Shown here piece after piece: positions 27,966 to 36,213 of a DNA stretch of 40,461 nt. Below the pieces are notes generated by a model. That model saw only the letters and a list, made by a program, of their open reading frames with translations. It did no database searches and was not told where the DNA came from. Position 1 is the first letter of the stretch. Every line of letters begins with the position of its first letter. The translations under genes and the position numbers were made by a program. Source of the DNA: Sphingobacteriales bacterium (GTDB taxonomy: Bacteria > Bacteroidota > Bacteroidia > AKYH767-A > OLB10); contig JAJTFW010000024.1 of NCBI GenBank assembly GCA_021299095.1, positions 1 through 40,461 on the forward strand. Reading direction: 5' to 3'.

Positions 27966-28663
27966 TGGCATTGACATTCCGTATCTGTTCGATCCTTGTT
28001 GTGTGCGTGTTTACCGCAGGAGCTTTGCATGGACAGACTTACAGCCAAGGACAATACTGGTGTTCAATCACAGCGGAGGGAAATCTTCCGGGGCCGTACA
28101 AAGCGGCTTTGCAGGTAGAATCGCGGACAGATCTTTCCGAGCGAATGCTGGTGAATCTGTTTGCCAACTTATCTGTTCAACGTGAATGGAGTGATTATAT
28201 CAGTACCGAACTCCACTACAGGGTTATGGTGAGGGATCCCGGTACCGATGCGGAGAAGGCTCAACGGCTCATGTTGGATTTGACCGGTGTAAAACCGATC
28301 GGTAAAACAACTGTGTCTTTGCGGTTTCGGCTCGGACAGGAGGATGAGGCGGGTGCTGATGCAGATGGTTTTTTTGTTTCGGGAGGTTCTGCCGTTTTCA
28401 GACAGAAACTTTCTGTTAAGCGTGACATCGGACGCGCTCAGCTATCGCTCAGTGTGGAGCAATTCGAGACCATTAACCGATCCGGATTCAATCCCGATCA
28501 GTTGCGCGTAGTTCTGGGTTCTGAATTCAAAGTCTCGAAACGCCAGCGGATTTCCGTTTTTCTCATGTCGCAGCACCTGGCATCTGGGACAAACCGGCTG
28601 AACTTCGGTACAGGTTATACGTACCGCTTCAAATCGCTTAAGCGAAAAAAGTCGGAACAGTAA
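27965..28663 (+). CDS. Predicted outer-membrane beta-barrel protein (DUF2490-like)
   Basis: 232 residues. A signal peptide (1-23) ends near LHGQ. The rest is a series of alternating polar/hydrophobic strands (GQYWCSITAEGNLPGPYKAA, RVMVRDPG, VSLRFRLGQ, RISVFLMSQHL) ending in NFGTGYTYRFKSL, like DUF2490-type barrels that report on outer-membrane structure. Family assignment is tentative. Its start overlaps the DUF4956 stop, so it is the last gene of the operon starting at 26226. Confidence 0.65.
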   Translation: MALTFRICSILVVCVFTAGALHGQTYSQGQYWCSITAEGNLPGPYKAALQVESRTDLSERMLVNLFANLSVQREWSDYISTELHYRVMVRDPGTDAEKAQRLMLDLTGVKPIGKTTVSLRFRLGQEDEAGADADGFFVSGGSAVFRQKLSVKRDIGRAQLSLSVEQFETINRSGFNPDQLRVVLGSEFKVSKRQRISVFLMSQHLASGTNRLNFGTGYTYRFKSLKRKKSEQ

Positions 28664-28688
28664 AACGGATCCCTTTCGGAAACCGTTT
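28663..28688. terminator. weak inverted repeat between convergent genes
   Basis: AAACGG / CCGTTT with an inner TCC/GGA pair, loop AT-rich, between the VTC operon stop and the cotH stop. A possible weak bidirectional terminator. Confidence 0.3.
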
Positions 28689-28709
28689 GAATCAGGTGTG
28701 TATCGCCAA

Positions 28710-31058
28710 TCAGTGTCTTACGATCAGTTTTTTGACCGTTTCACCACAGCGGATCAGGTAAACCCCAGCACTCCAGCTTTGTGTATCGAAACTCTGGTAG
28801 GGCAGAAATCTGCGTCGCTCAATAAGTTGTCCCATGGCATCGAGTACATCCAGATCACGTTCCTGTCTATCGCGGATTTGTACCTGAACCAAATCGTTGG
28901 CCGGATTGGGATATATGCTAAGTTGAGCCGGAATACTGAATTCCTCTTCCAATAGGGACGAGGTGTTGTTGTTGGCCGAAAAGGTGTGTGGCTGAATGAC
29001 GAAGTATCCTGTCCCATTCGGGTTACGAGCCAATCCGAGGTTAGCGGTTTGTTGTCCCCAGGTTAGCGAGTCAACAATTGCCGATGCAGGATCAAGGAGG
29101 TAAAGCACTTCTCCTGTGCCCGATAATTTGAAGTTTGCATGGAAAGGTCCTTGGCTGCTGTCTTCGTCTGCCCAGATGATCAGGTAATCGTCAGGTTGAA
29201 TGATTGTTCCTGCAGGAATCGGCCATTTGTCGAGATTCAGGGTGTTGTCGGTCAAGTAGTAACCACTGACATCCACCGGTACGGATGATTTGTTGTATAA
29301 CTCAATCCAGTCGTCATACTCGCCAAAGTTGTCGGCAACCGTGCTGATATTGGTAGCCATAATTTCATTGATAACCACCTCTGAGGCGGCAGAGCTCTGC
29401 GGTGCTACGGTATAAACAAACACGTTGTGTTCGGCACCTTCCGGTAGGTAACGAACACTTTTAGCCGTGTTTGCCGCCACTGCAGCAACGTAAAATCGAA
29501 CCGGTGTTCCTGCAGCATAAGCTGGAATCAGTGCAGCATAAATTCCATCTGATGCCAGGCTGTCGTCATGTAGACCATCATCGTACATCGGAGTTTTCAG
29601 GAATTTTCCAGCGAGCCCGGGGCAAAAATAGAGCTGCACATTATCGATGCCGTTTGCGGAGCTGACTGTAGCTCGGATGTTGACCAATTGCTGATCGTTC
29701 GGTTGTGCAAATTCCACGCCTCCGGCGTAATAAGAGGCTTGTGAAATCACTGGCGCAATTGCCTGTATTTCGGTATTGCTGTTCAGGAAATTCTTTCGGG
29801 TTGTTACAAAGTTCTTTAGTACCTGCACCTCGTTCGACCATTGGGTGTATGTATACATTTTCTTGGGGTCATTCTGGACGACGGTGTCAACCAGGCTACG
29901 GAAAGCATTGAAGGTTGAATTGGTGAGCGCAGTGTCGAATTCTTCGGTAATTATTGTCCGCATGTGTGCCAGATAGCGCTGCCGGAGGGAGGGTACATTC
30001 AGGAGTTTGTTCAGCAGAGGATAGTTCACATTCGTAGCATTGTAGAACACGCCCCATGTGGTGGCGGGGGTAGGCTCCAAGGCTGAGTTTCCATCGTATT
30101 CATGCGGTACCATTCTTCCGCTTACTTCGTCGAAGTATACATAGTAATCCATTTTGCCTTTGAACACATAGCTGTCATCATCGGTCCAGGCAAGTTCCGA
30201 GGCCAGATACCACAAGGTGCGGTCCAGATCGAGGTAGTTGGCGAGTGTATCTTCAAGCGCCACAATCGGAGTGTTATTCAATTTGTCGCAAAGCCTCACA
30301 AGGTATGACCAGGGTTGTACAAAACTGTTGGATTCTTTCAGCGTGTAATAGGTCTTGTATATGGTTGTGTCTGGAGACAAATAATTCAGTCCTGCTGTGC
30401 CATCTCCCCATCCGCCGCCGCCGCCACCGGATCCGGCAGGTCGGTCGGCCCTCCACCAGATTCCATCATTGCTGAAGTACCATTCTTCCAGAAAGTCTTT
30501 GTTGAGTTGCTGCACGTTCGAATACAACCCCCAGTTACCGCCGTTCAAGTATAATTTCACAAAGCTGGTTCTTGCGGTCGGACAGTGCTTCTTGATCATG
30601 CTTGTGTAGAACACTTCGCGCATCATCGAAGGGTCTTGCGCAGCATTGTTCAGTTTGAGTGTGCTGTAACCGTTGAAATCAGCTCCTGGTCTCCAAAAAT
30701 CAAGTTCAATTTTGAAGGATTTTTTCTGGGATGTACCGGTGTTGTATGAGGTGTTTCCGCGAAAACGGACTCCGGCACTGTCGAAGCTCATGCCATCAAT
30801 CGTGACTGTGCCTGGTAAATACGTTTTTGAGGCGTAGTTGTTGGTTAACTGGGTCCAGAACGTCGGTGAAGCAAAGGTGATATCGACTCTACGAATCAGC
30901 GATTGATCGTAGTAGCCTGTGTTCGGTAAATCGCCGGTCAGTAGCATGCGTCCGTCTGGACTGAAATGCATGTGATCCGGTAATTGCTGGGCTAAGGACG
31001 TACCAGTAATGAAATAAGCCGTGGTGAATACCACCAGGTAACGCAAGAACTGATGCAT
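28710..31058 (-). CDS. CotH kinase-family protein with lamin-tail domain and T9SS tail
   Basis: 782 residues. Signal peptide 1-24 (TSLAQQ). The CotH kinase-like domain (about 50-430) has GVRFRGNTSYNTG (96-108), KKSFKIELDF (112-121), NNAAQDPSMMREVFYTSMI, WTDDDSYVFKGKMDYYVYFD (291-310) and the acidic HEYDGNS (319-325); CotH proteins of spores are atypical protein kinases. A Gly-rich loop (about 208-217) interrupts it. An Ig-like region follows, then a lamin-tail (LTD) domain (about 560-690), SEVVINEIMATN...WIELYNKS, and a T9SS tail with YPNPANDLVQV and GVYLIR. Predicted extracellular kinase-like protein. It converges with the VTC operon. Confidence 0.85.
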   Translation of the reverse strand: MHQFLRYLVVFTTAYFITGTSLAQQLPDHMHFSPDGRMLLTGDLPNTGYYDQSLIRRVDITFASPTFWTQLTNNYASKTYLPGTVTIDGMSFDSAGVRFRGNTSYNTGTSQKKSFKIELDFWRPGADFNGYSTLKLNNAAQDPSMMREVFYTSMIKKHCPTARTSFVKLYLNGGNWGLYSNVQQLNKDFLEEWYFSNDGIWWRADRPAGSGGGGGGWGDGTAGLNYLSPDTTIYKTYYTLKESNSFVQPWSYLVRLCDKLNNTPIVALEDTLANYLDLDRTLWYLASELAWTDDDSYVFKGKMDYYVYFDEVSGRMVPHEYDGNSALEPTPATTWGVFYNATNVNYPLLNKLLNVPSLRQRYLAHMRTIITEEFDTALTNSTFNAFRSLVDTVVQNDPKKMYTYTQWSNEVQVLKNFVTTRKNFLNSNTEIQAIAPVISQASYYAGGVEFAQPNDQQLVNIRATVSSANGIDNVQLYFCPGLAGKFLKTPMYDDGLHDDSLASDGIYAALIPAYAAGTPVRFYVAAVAANTAKSVRYLPEGAEHNVFVYTVAPQSSAASEVVINEIMATNISTVADNFGEYDDWIELYNKSSVPVDVSGYYLTDNTLNLDKWPIPAGTIIQPDDYLIIWADEDSSQGPFHANFKLSGTGEVLYLLDPASAIVDSLTWGQQTANLGLARNPNGTGYFVIQPHTFSANNNTSSLLEEEFSIPAQLSIYPNPANDLVQVQIRDRQERDLDVLDAMGQLIERRRFLPYQSFDTQSWSAGVYLIRCGETVKKLIVRH

Positions 31059-31076
31059 AATTCGGAGTTAGGGATT

Positions 31077-31094
31077 GGACTCAAATTGGAGTCC
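31077..31094. repeat. inverted repeat in the cotH upstream region
   Basis: GGACTC AAATTG GAGTCC, a perfect 6-bp inverted repeat with a 6-base spacer, 19 bases upstream of the cotH ATG; candidate 5'-UTR hairpin or operator. Confidence 0.5.
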
Positions 31095-31109
31095 GGTAGA
31101 TACACTTGG

Positions 31110-31127
31110 TTTAACTTGCAAGTTAAA
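31110..31127. promoter_or_regulatory. 18-bp perfect palindrome, candidate operator
   Basis: TTTAACTTGCAAGTTAAA is fully self-complementary. It lies 51 bases upstream of the cotH start and 5 bases past the yfiT-like stop. No T-run follows on either strand, so a terminator is unlikely; the size and symmetry suit a dimeric repressor of the MarR/TetR/HxlR kind. Confidence 0.6.
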
Positions 31128-31132
31128 TCAAT

Positions 31133-31672
31133 TTATTTCCCGGTCACCACGGGGTTTTCGATTGCATAGCTGATTTGCATCAGGTGATGTTGTCCATGCC
31201 ATGCGTAAAGCCTAATCATGTCAACCAAAGTCACACGCCTTCCATTCTCCGGATGATGCATGGCGCGGGGCAGAAATTCAGCAGGTTTCTTCAGGCACTC
31301 CAGCAACAGGCCCGACCAGCGCTGGTGGACTCCAAGTAAAATGATCACACTCGATTCGAGTGGGAATTCTATCTCAGGTGTTTGTGCCCAGGCTTCGTGA
31401 TCAAAAGGCTGGATGGTGTCGGCATCGGCTGTGACCAAATGCTTGGTGCGTAAAAACGCATTGAGGTGCGCATCGGCCAAGTGGTGTACCAATTGGTTGA
31501 TGGTCCATCCGCCTTCGCGGTAGGCGTGGTGGCGGTTCTGATCATCAACCTGTTTAAGTACGCGGGCCAGTTCATCCGGAAACCGCTGGATGGCCAATAT
31601 GTCGTTCAGCAGGTCTTCCAGCGAAGCGCTTGCTTCCCAGTCGAATCTCGGTAAGTGCAGAGGACTACTCAT
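31133..31672 (-). CDS. YfiT/DinB-like putative metal-dependent hydrolase/transferase
   Basis: 179 residues of the four-helix DinB superfamily. Pattern: YREGGWTINQLVHHLADAHL (residues 51-70) carries the first metal-binding His cluster, and LYAWHGQHHLMQI near the C-terminus carries the HxxxH motif. HHPENGRRVTLVDMIRLYAW is typical of the YfiT subgroup, which in Firmicutes includes bacillithiol-dependent transferases; that activity is not claimed here. It lies 5 bases after thyA on the same strand and is probably co-transcribed. Confidence 0.85.
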   Translation of the reverse strand: MSSPLHLPRFDWEASASLEDLLNDILAIQRFPDELARVLKQVDDQNRHHAYREGGWTINQLVHHLADAHLNAFLRTKHLVTADADTIQPFDHEAWAQTPEIEFPLESSVIILLGVHQRWSGLLLECLKKPAEFLPRAMHHPENGRRVTLVDMIRLYAWHGQHHLMQISYAIENPVVTGK

Positions 31673-31677
31673 GATGA

Positions 31678-32472
31678 TTAAACGGCGACCGGAGCTTTGA
31701 TTGCAGGATGAGGATCATAGTCCGCGATGCTGATGTCCTCAAATCGGAAATCGAAGAGGTTTTTTACTTCTGGGTTGAGTAACAGTTTTGGCAGAGGACG
31801 CGGCTCGCGACTCAGTTGAAGCTGCACCTGTTCCATGTGGTTGGTGTAGATGTGGACATCCCCCAGCGTGTGTATGAAATCTCCTGGCTGAAGGCCGCAT
31901 ACTTGCGCAATCATGTGTGTCAGCAAAGCGTAGGAGGCGATGTTAAAGGGAACACCGAGGAACAAATCCGCACTGCGTTGGTACAATTGACAACTCAATT
32001 TTCCTTCAGCAACATAAAACTGGAACAACAGGTGGCAAGGCGGAAGTGCCATGTTTTCGATTTCCCCAACGTTCCATGCACTCACAATCAATCTCCGCGA
32101 GTCGGGATTCGTTTTTATCTGATGGATCAGGTTGCTGATCTGGTCGATGTGTCGGCCGTCGGGTGTCGGCCACGAACGCCATTGTTTGCCATATACCGGT
32201 CCGAGTTCTCCGTTTGCATCAGCCCATTCATCCCAAATGCTGACTCCGTTTTCACGCAAGTAGGCGATATTGGTTTCTCCTTTCAGAAACCAAAGTAGTT
32301 CGTGAACGATGGATCGGGTATGCAGCTTTTTCGTAGTCAGTAGCGGGAAGCCTTCGCTGAGCGCACAGCGGAACTGGTAACCGAACACACTGATCGTGCC
32401 GGTACCGGTCCGGTCTTCTTTTCTGACACCGTACTCCAAAACGTGCCGCATCAGGTCATGGTATTGTTTCAT
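31678..32472 (-). CDS. thyA: Thymidylate synthase
   Basis: 264 residues, the same length as E. coli ThyA; methylates dUMP to dTMP using methylenetetrahydrofolate. Catalytic Cys146 is in [75 protein letters not shown] and [13 protein letters not shown] are all in order. Complete. Start [12 protein letters not shown] at ATG 32472, with a TATTTTTG box 14 bases upstream. The yfiT-like gene follows immediately. Confidence 0.98.
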   Translation of the reverse strand: MKQYHDLMRHVLEYGVRKEDRTGTGTISVFGYQFRCALSEGFPLLTTKKLHTRSIVHELLWFLKGETNIAYLRENGVSIWDEWADANGELGPVYGKQWRSWPTPDGRHIDQISNLIHQIKTNPDSRRLIVSAWNVGEIENMALPPCHLLFQFYVAEGKLSCQLYQRSADLFLGVPFNIASYALLTHMIAQVCGLQPGDFIHTLGDVHIYTNHMEQVQLQLSREPRPLPKLLLNPEVKNLFDFRFEDISIADYDPHPAIKAPVAV

Positions 32473-32486
32473 GTTGAGGCTTTCCG

Positions 32487-32494
32487 CAAAAATA
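32487..32494 (-). promoter_or_regulatory. TAnnTTTG promoter box for thyA
   Basis: TATTTTTG on the minus strand, exact consensus, 14 bases before the thyA ATG. Confidence 0.5.
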
Positions 32495-32572
32495 GGAAAG
32501 GGGAATGCCCGATGGAACCCATTTTATCCACCAATTTGGACACCTGTGTGGATGATCCGCATCTTTGTATGA

Positions 32573-32989
32573 ATGAAAGCAGCCAGCATCCTACCGATTC
32601 TTGTTACCACTGCCCTGATCATGCTGTTCACATCCTGTGCCGACGAGGACTTTCAGGACCCGAACGCTGATCCCCGTGAGAAATTTCTGGGTGCATGGGT
32701 TTGTAAAGAGACCATTGGCAGTGCAGCACCTCAGACCTTCACGATTTATTTTACAAGCTATGGCAGCACCGACACCGTAAGAATTTCCAATTTCTCCGGC
32801 TACGGTAACACGGCAGTTGCGTATGCGCTGGTTTCTGGTAATAGTTTGCAAATCCCCCAACAGCAAATCGGCGTTACCAACATACCTGTTCAGGGTTCCG
32901 GTACATTTTCTTCGCAAGGAGGAAATGAGCGGATTGATATGACGTACCTGACAGACGGAAACAACGCTACCGCACTTTGTACGCGGTAA
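32573..32989 (+). CDS. Hypothetical lipoprotein
   Basis: 138 residues. The signal peptide ends in the lipobox LFTSCADE, so it is predicted to be lipid-anchored. The mature part is beta-strand-rich with Ser/Thr/Asn-rich turns (KFLGAWVCKETIG..., RISNFSGYGNTAVAYALV, GTFSSQGGNERIDMTY), the pattern of small Bacteroidota lipoproteins that sit as a lipocalin-like barrel. No family name can be given. It is divergent from thyA and convergent with the CNNM/CBS gene. Confidence 0.7.
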   Translation: MKAASILPILVTTALIMLFTSCADEDFQDPNADPREKFLGAWVCKETIGSAAPQTFTIYFTSYGSTDTVRISNFSGYGNTAVAYALVSGNSLQIPQQQIGVTNIPVQGSGTFSSQGGNERIDMTYLTDGNNATALCTR

Positions 32990-33012
32990 TTACGATAGCC
33001 TGAAAAAACATT

Positions 33013-33034
33013 AGAACCGAATCAATCCGGTTCT
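33013..33034 (-). terminator. candidate terminator of the CNNM/CBS transcript
   Basis: AGAACCG / CGGTTCT stem with an 8-base loop overlapping the CNNM stop codon; on the minus strand a TTTTTT run follows a few bases later. Confidence 0.4.
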
Positions 33035-34338
33035 CCGGCCACCTGGTCCGCATCAAGAACAATCATCCTGACGGAATCGACACTGTGTTTGAACCGTTTA
33101 AGTACGATGAATTCGTAGCCACCAAATTGTTTTTTCTCGTTCACAGCCGGTATCCGACCGTATATGGTATTCAATAAACCGGATACTGTGTCGTATGAGG
33201 GATCCTCCGGAAGGGAGATAGGCAGGTAATCGTTCACATCGCCGATGGAAGCCGATGCACTGACGATGAACTCTGTTTCACTTTTCTTTTCGACTACCGG
33301 TTTTTCGTCATCGTACTCGTCCTGGATGTCGCCCACGAGTTCCTCAATGATGTCTTCCATGGTTACGATTCCTGCAGTTCCGCCAAATTCATTCGTAACG
33401 ATGGCCATCTGGATGTGCTGCGTTTGAAATTCACGCAGGAGCTCGTTGATGCGTTTGTTGATGGGGACGAAATAGGCTGGACGGATCAGGTAATCAACAC
33501 CCTTGAATTCCTTCTCATAAAAGGCCTTGATGAGATCCTTGGTATAAATGAGACCAATGATGTTATCAAGCGAGTCTTTGTAAACCGGCATTCGCGAATA
33601 ACCCTCGTCGATCACTAGGCGGATAACCTCTTGTTTTGTACTCTCGACGTCAACGGCGGAAACTTTGTTCCGGGGGATGAGAATCTGCCTCACCACACGA
33701 TCGTCGAACTCAAATACGTTCTGGATCAGTTCGTGCTCGGAAGGTTTGATGGCGCCACCCTCTTCTGATTCGGTAAGTAGCATCCGAATTTCCTCCTCGC
33801 TGTGGATTTCGCTGGTGTCATTGCCTTGAAGGCCGAGCATCCGCAGAATGGCATTGGATAAGCCGTTCAAAACCCAGATGAAGGGTGAGAAAAGCAAGTA
33901 GAATCCGCGTAGAGGAACAGAAACGTATAAGGTGTAGGCAAGAGGATTCCGGATGGCGGCCGTTTTGGGTACCTGCTCGCCGAGAACGATGTGCAGTACA
34001 GTAATGAGTACGAAAGCGATCACTACTGAAATCTGATGGAGCGCCACTTCGGTCAGCGTTAAACCGAAATAGGTCGTGAATTGGCTTACCATGTTGGCCA
34101 CGACCGGTTCTCCGATCCATCCAAGGGCAAGGCTTGCCAGTGTGATACCCAATTGGCAGGCACTCAGGTAACCGTCAAGGTGGTTGAGGATGTGGCTGGA
34201 GATTTTTGCAACGGAATTGCCCTGATTCGCTTTCAGTTCGACCTGAGAAAGTCGCACTTTGACGATGGCGAATTCGGCAGCGACAAAAAATCCGTTGAGA
34301 AAGACCAGCAGTACGGTCAGAAATAGGTCAGCGAGCAT
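33022..34338 (-). CDS. CNNM/CBS-domain (CorC/HlyC-type) membrane protein
   Basis: 438 residues. The N-terminal CNNM domain (about 1-190) has three or four membrane helices and begins FLNGFFVAAEFAIVKVRLSQ, with LDGYLSACQLGITLASLALGW. Two CBS domains span about 210-330 (LIPRNKVSAVDVES..., FVPINKRINELLREF), with VTNEFGGTAGIVTMEDIIEE. The C-terminal transporter-associated CorC_HlyC domain (about 345-430) ends the protein. The family is linked to divalent cation (Mg, Co) efflux or membrane stress. Complete and normal length. The preceding mazG-like gene on the same strand ends 84 bases upstream. Confidence 0.93.
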   Translation of the reverse strand: MLADLFLTVLLVFLNGFFVAAEFAIVKVRLSQVELKANQGNSVAKISSHILNHLDGYLSACQLGITLASLALGWIGEPVVANMVSQFTTYFGLTLTEVALHQISVVIAFVLITVLHIVLGEQVPKTAAIRNPLAYTLYVSVPLRGFYLLFSPFIWVLNGLSNAILRMLGLQGNDTSEIHSEEEIRMLLTESEEGGAIKPSEHELIQNVFEFDDRVVRQILIPRNKVSAVDVESTKQEVIRLVIDEGYSRMPVYKDSLDNIIGLIYTKDLIKAFYEKEFKGVDYLIRPAYFVPINKRINELLREFQTQHIQMAIVTNEFGGTAGIVTMEDIIEELVGDIQDEYDDEKPVVEKKSETEFIVSASASIGDVNDYLPISLPEDPSYDTVSGLLNTIYGRIPAVNEKKQFGGYEFIVLKRFKHSVDSVRMIVLDADQVAGEPD

Positions 34339-34422
34339 GCAGTGGATTCAGAATCCGGTAACAAAGATAGTCTGAAACCGTGGCGCAGGCTTCAGTCTTT
34401 TTTAAGTATTCAACAATCAAGC

Positions 34423-34764
34423 TTAGCTGAGCTTGGGGTTGTTGTGGTGTCGATTTGCATCCCGTCCTGTTTTCTTTTCGAGGTTTCGCGTGAAAGCGGA
34501 ATTGAGGTCGGTCCCGGTCTGATTGGCCAGACAGATAAGTACGAACAGCACATCGGCCATTTCATCACCCAGATCGGTTTGTTCCTCTCCTGCCTTGAAG
34601 GACTGTTCTCCGAATCGCCGCGCGATGATACGTGCCAGTTCGCCCACCTCCTCAGTGAGTAATGCCATGTTGGTGAGTTCGCTGAAATAGCGCACGCCGT
34701 GGGTTTTGATCCACTCGTCGACTTTCGCTTGTGCTGCTTGTAGGGTAAATTGCTCTTGGCTCAT
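34423..34764 (-). CDS. MazG-like nucleotide pyrophosphohydrolase
   Basis: 113 residues, all-alpha NTP pyrophosphatase. The metal-binding EExxE pattern is LLTEEVGELARIIARR (residues 36-51), and ExxD is in DLGDEMADVLFVLICLANQ (64-82). Such enzymes remove non-canonical or excess NTPs. Short, as for the single-domain members. The start MSQEQFTLQAAQ at ATG 34764 is preferred to an in-frame upstream ATG that would overlap dtd. It lies 19 bases after dtd. Confidence 0.88.
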   Translation of the reverse strand: MSQEQFTLQAAQAKVDEWIKTHGVRYFSELTNMALLTEEVGELARIIARRFGEQSFKAGEEQTDLGDEMADVLFVLICLANQTGTDLNSAFTRNLEKKTGRDANRHHNNPKLS

Positions 34765-34783
34765 GGCTGGTTGGCATTTGGGT

Positions 34784-35236
34784 TTACTCTTTTGCTTTTG
34801 AATCCATCCAAATGGTGACGGGTCCATTATTGACCAGTTCTACCTGCATGTCGGCGCCGAATGTTCCAGTGGTCACCGACTTCCCGAGCGACTGAGTGAG
34901 TTTTTGGATGAAGGTGGTATAAAGCGGAATAGCCTGCTCGGGTCTGGCTGCGGCAATGTAGCTTGGCCGGTTTCCTTTCCGTGTGGAAGCGTGCAAGGTA
35001 AACTGGCTTATAAGCAGGATATCGCCACCTGATTCGAGAATTGAGCGGTTCATGATACCGGTATCATCGGGGAAGATCCGAAGTTGTACGGTTTTTTGCA
35101 CCAGCCAATCGATGTCCGATTCTGAATCGTCGTGGCCTATCCCAAGGAGAATAACCATCCCGGCTCCCGATGTTCTTCGTTCGGTTCCGTCAATGACTAC
35201 GGCACTTTTACTGCAACGTTGAATCAGGATTCGCAT
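34784..35236 (-). CDS. dtd: D-aminoacyl-tRNA deacylase
   Basis: 150 residues, dimeric proofreading hydrolase that removes D-amino acids from tRNA. Family motifs: SQFTLHA (residues 77-83, the Ser-Gln-x-Thr active-site strand) and NNGPVTIWMDS (136-146, the Gly-cisPro motif). Start MRILIQRCSKSAVVIDG at ATG 35236, right after the rsgA stop (35241-35243), so the two are co-transcribed. Complete. Confidence 0.95.
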   Translation of the reverse strand: MRILIQRCSKSAVVIDGTERRTSGAGMVILLGIGHDDSESDIDWLVQKTVQLRIFPDDTGIMNRSILESGGDILLISQFTLHASTRKGNRPSYIAAARPEQAIPLYTTFIQKLTQSLGKSVTTGTFGADMQVELVNNGPVTIWMDSKAKE

Positions 35237-35240
35237 AGCC

Positions 35241-36158
35241 TCAGCGGTATATATCTTCGTTGTGCAGCATACTGAGGTAGTTCGCGTAGCGCTCTGCCGA
35301 AATGTGGCCGGCATCGAGGGCCGATTTTACTGCACAGTCCTTTTCGTTTTCATGCAGGCAATCGTTGAACCGGCATTGACCCAGCAATTGACGGAACTCG
35401 GTGAAGTAGTGTCCGATTTCCTGGGGTTTGAAATCGATATTTACGAATTCGCGGATGCCAGGAGTGTCGATCAGGTATCCACCAAGGCTTAGCGGATGCA
35501 TCTCTGCAAAGGTGGTTGTGTGTTTCCCCTTAAGGTGTTGTTCGGAAAGTGCACCTGTACGCAACTGAAGTTGTGGCTCCAGCGCATTGATAAGACTTGA
35601 TTTCCCAACGCCCGAGTGTCCGCATAGCAGATTGACCTTACCTCGGAAAAACTCACGAAGGTCTTCTATCCCTTCGCCGCTGATGGCAGAAGCCCGGATG
35701 CAGGGATATCCGAGAGGTGCGTATAGTGCTTCGATTTCAGAGGTGAATTTTTCCAGTTCGCCGGTGAACAAGTCGCTTTTGTTCAGGACGATGCCCGCGG
35801 GTATACGAAAGGACTCGGCCGCGGCCAAAAAACGGTCGATGAATCCGGTAGAGGTTCGTGGAAATGCCGGCGTCGCAACTAGCCAAGCCCGGTCGATGTT
35901 TGCAGCGAGTACTTGGGTTTGTCTCGATAACTTCACCGACTTGCGCACAATCATGTTGCTGCGATCCAACACATCCAATATGGTTCCCGTGCCATCATCG
36001 TTCAATTCCAGTTCCACCCGGTCTCCAACGGCGACTGGGTTGGTGGCATCGATTTCGCGTAGACGTAATTGTCCGCGAACACGCGACTGCACTTCGCGTC
36101 CGTCCGGTATGCCGACCCTGATCCAGGTGCCGGTCGATTTCATGACCAATCCTTGCAC
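35241..36158 (-). CDS. rsgA: RsgA, ribosome small-subunit assembly GTPase
   Basis: 305 residues. An OB-fold domain (about 1-75) is followed by a circularly permuted GTPase: G4 NKSD (126-129), then G1 GHSGVGKSS (180-188) and G3 DTPG (231-234). A zinc-knuckle (Cys262, Cys267, His269, Cys275 in GQCRFNDCLHENEKDC) completes the family. It releases factors during 30S maturation. Start is GTG 36158, giving MQGLVMKSTGTW. It is divergent from gldA and leads a minus-strand group rsgA-dtd-mazG-CNNM. Confidence 0.95.
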   Translation of the reverse strand: MQGLVMKSTGTWIRVGIPDGREVQSRVRGQLRLREIDATNPVAVGDRVELELNDDGTGTILDVLDRSNMIVRKSVKLSRQTQVLAANIDRAWLVATPAFPRTSTGFIDRFLAAAESFRIPAGIVLNKSDLFTGELEKFTSEIEALYAPLGYPCIRASAISGEGIEDLREFFRGKVNLLCGHSGVGKSSLINALEPQLQLRTGALSEQHLKGKHTTTFAEMHPLSLGGYLIDTPGIREFVNIDFKPQEIGHYFTEFRQLLGQCRFNDCLHENEKDCAVKSALDAGHISAERYANYLSMLHNEDIYR

Positions 36159-36201
36159 GCAGTAAAGATACGTTAGTGCGGCAGGGTGAGTCCGGATGAA
36201 T

Positions 36202-36209
36202 TACTTTTG
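36202..36209 (+). promoter_or_regulatory. TAnnTTTG promoter box for gldA
   Basis: TACTTTTG, exact consensus, only 4 bases before the gldA ATG. Transcription would begin at or inside the start codon. Confidence 0.5.
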
Positions 36210-36213
36210 ACCC

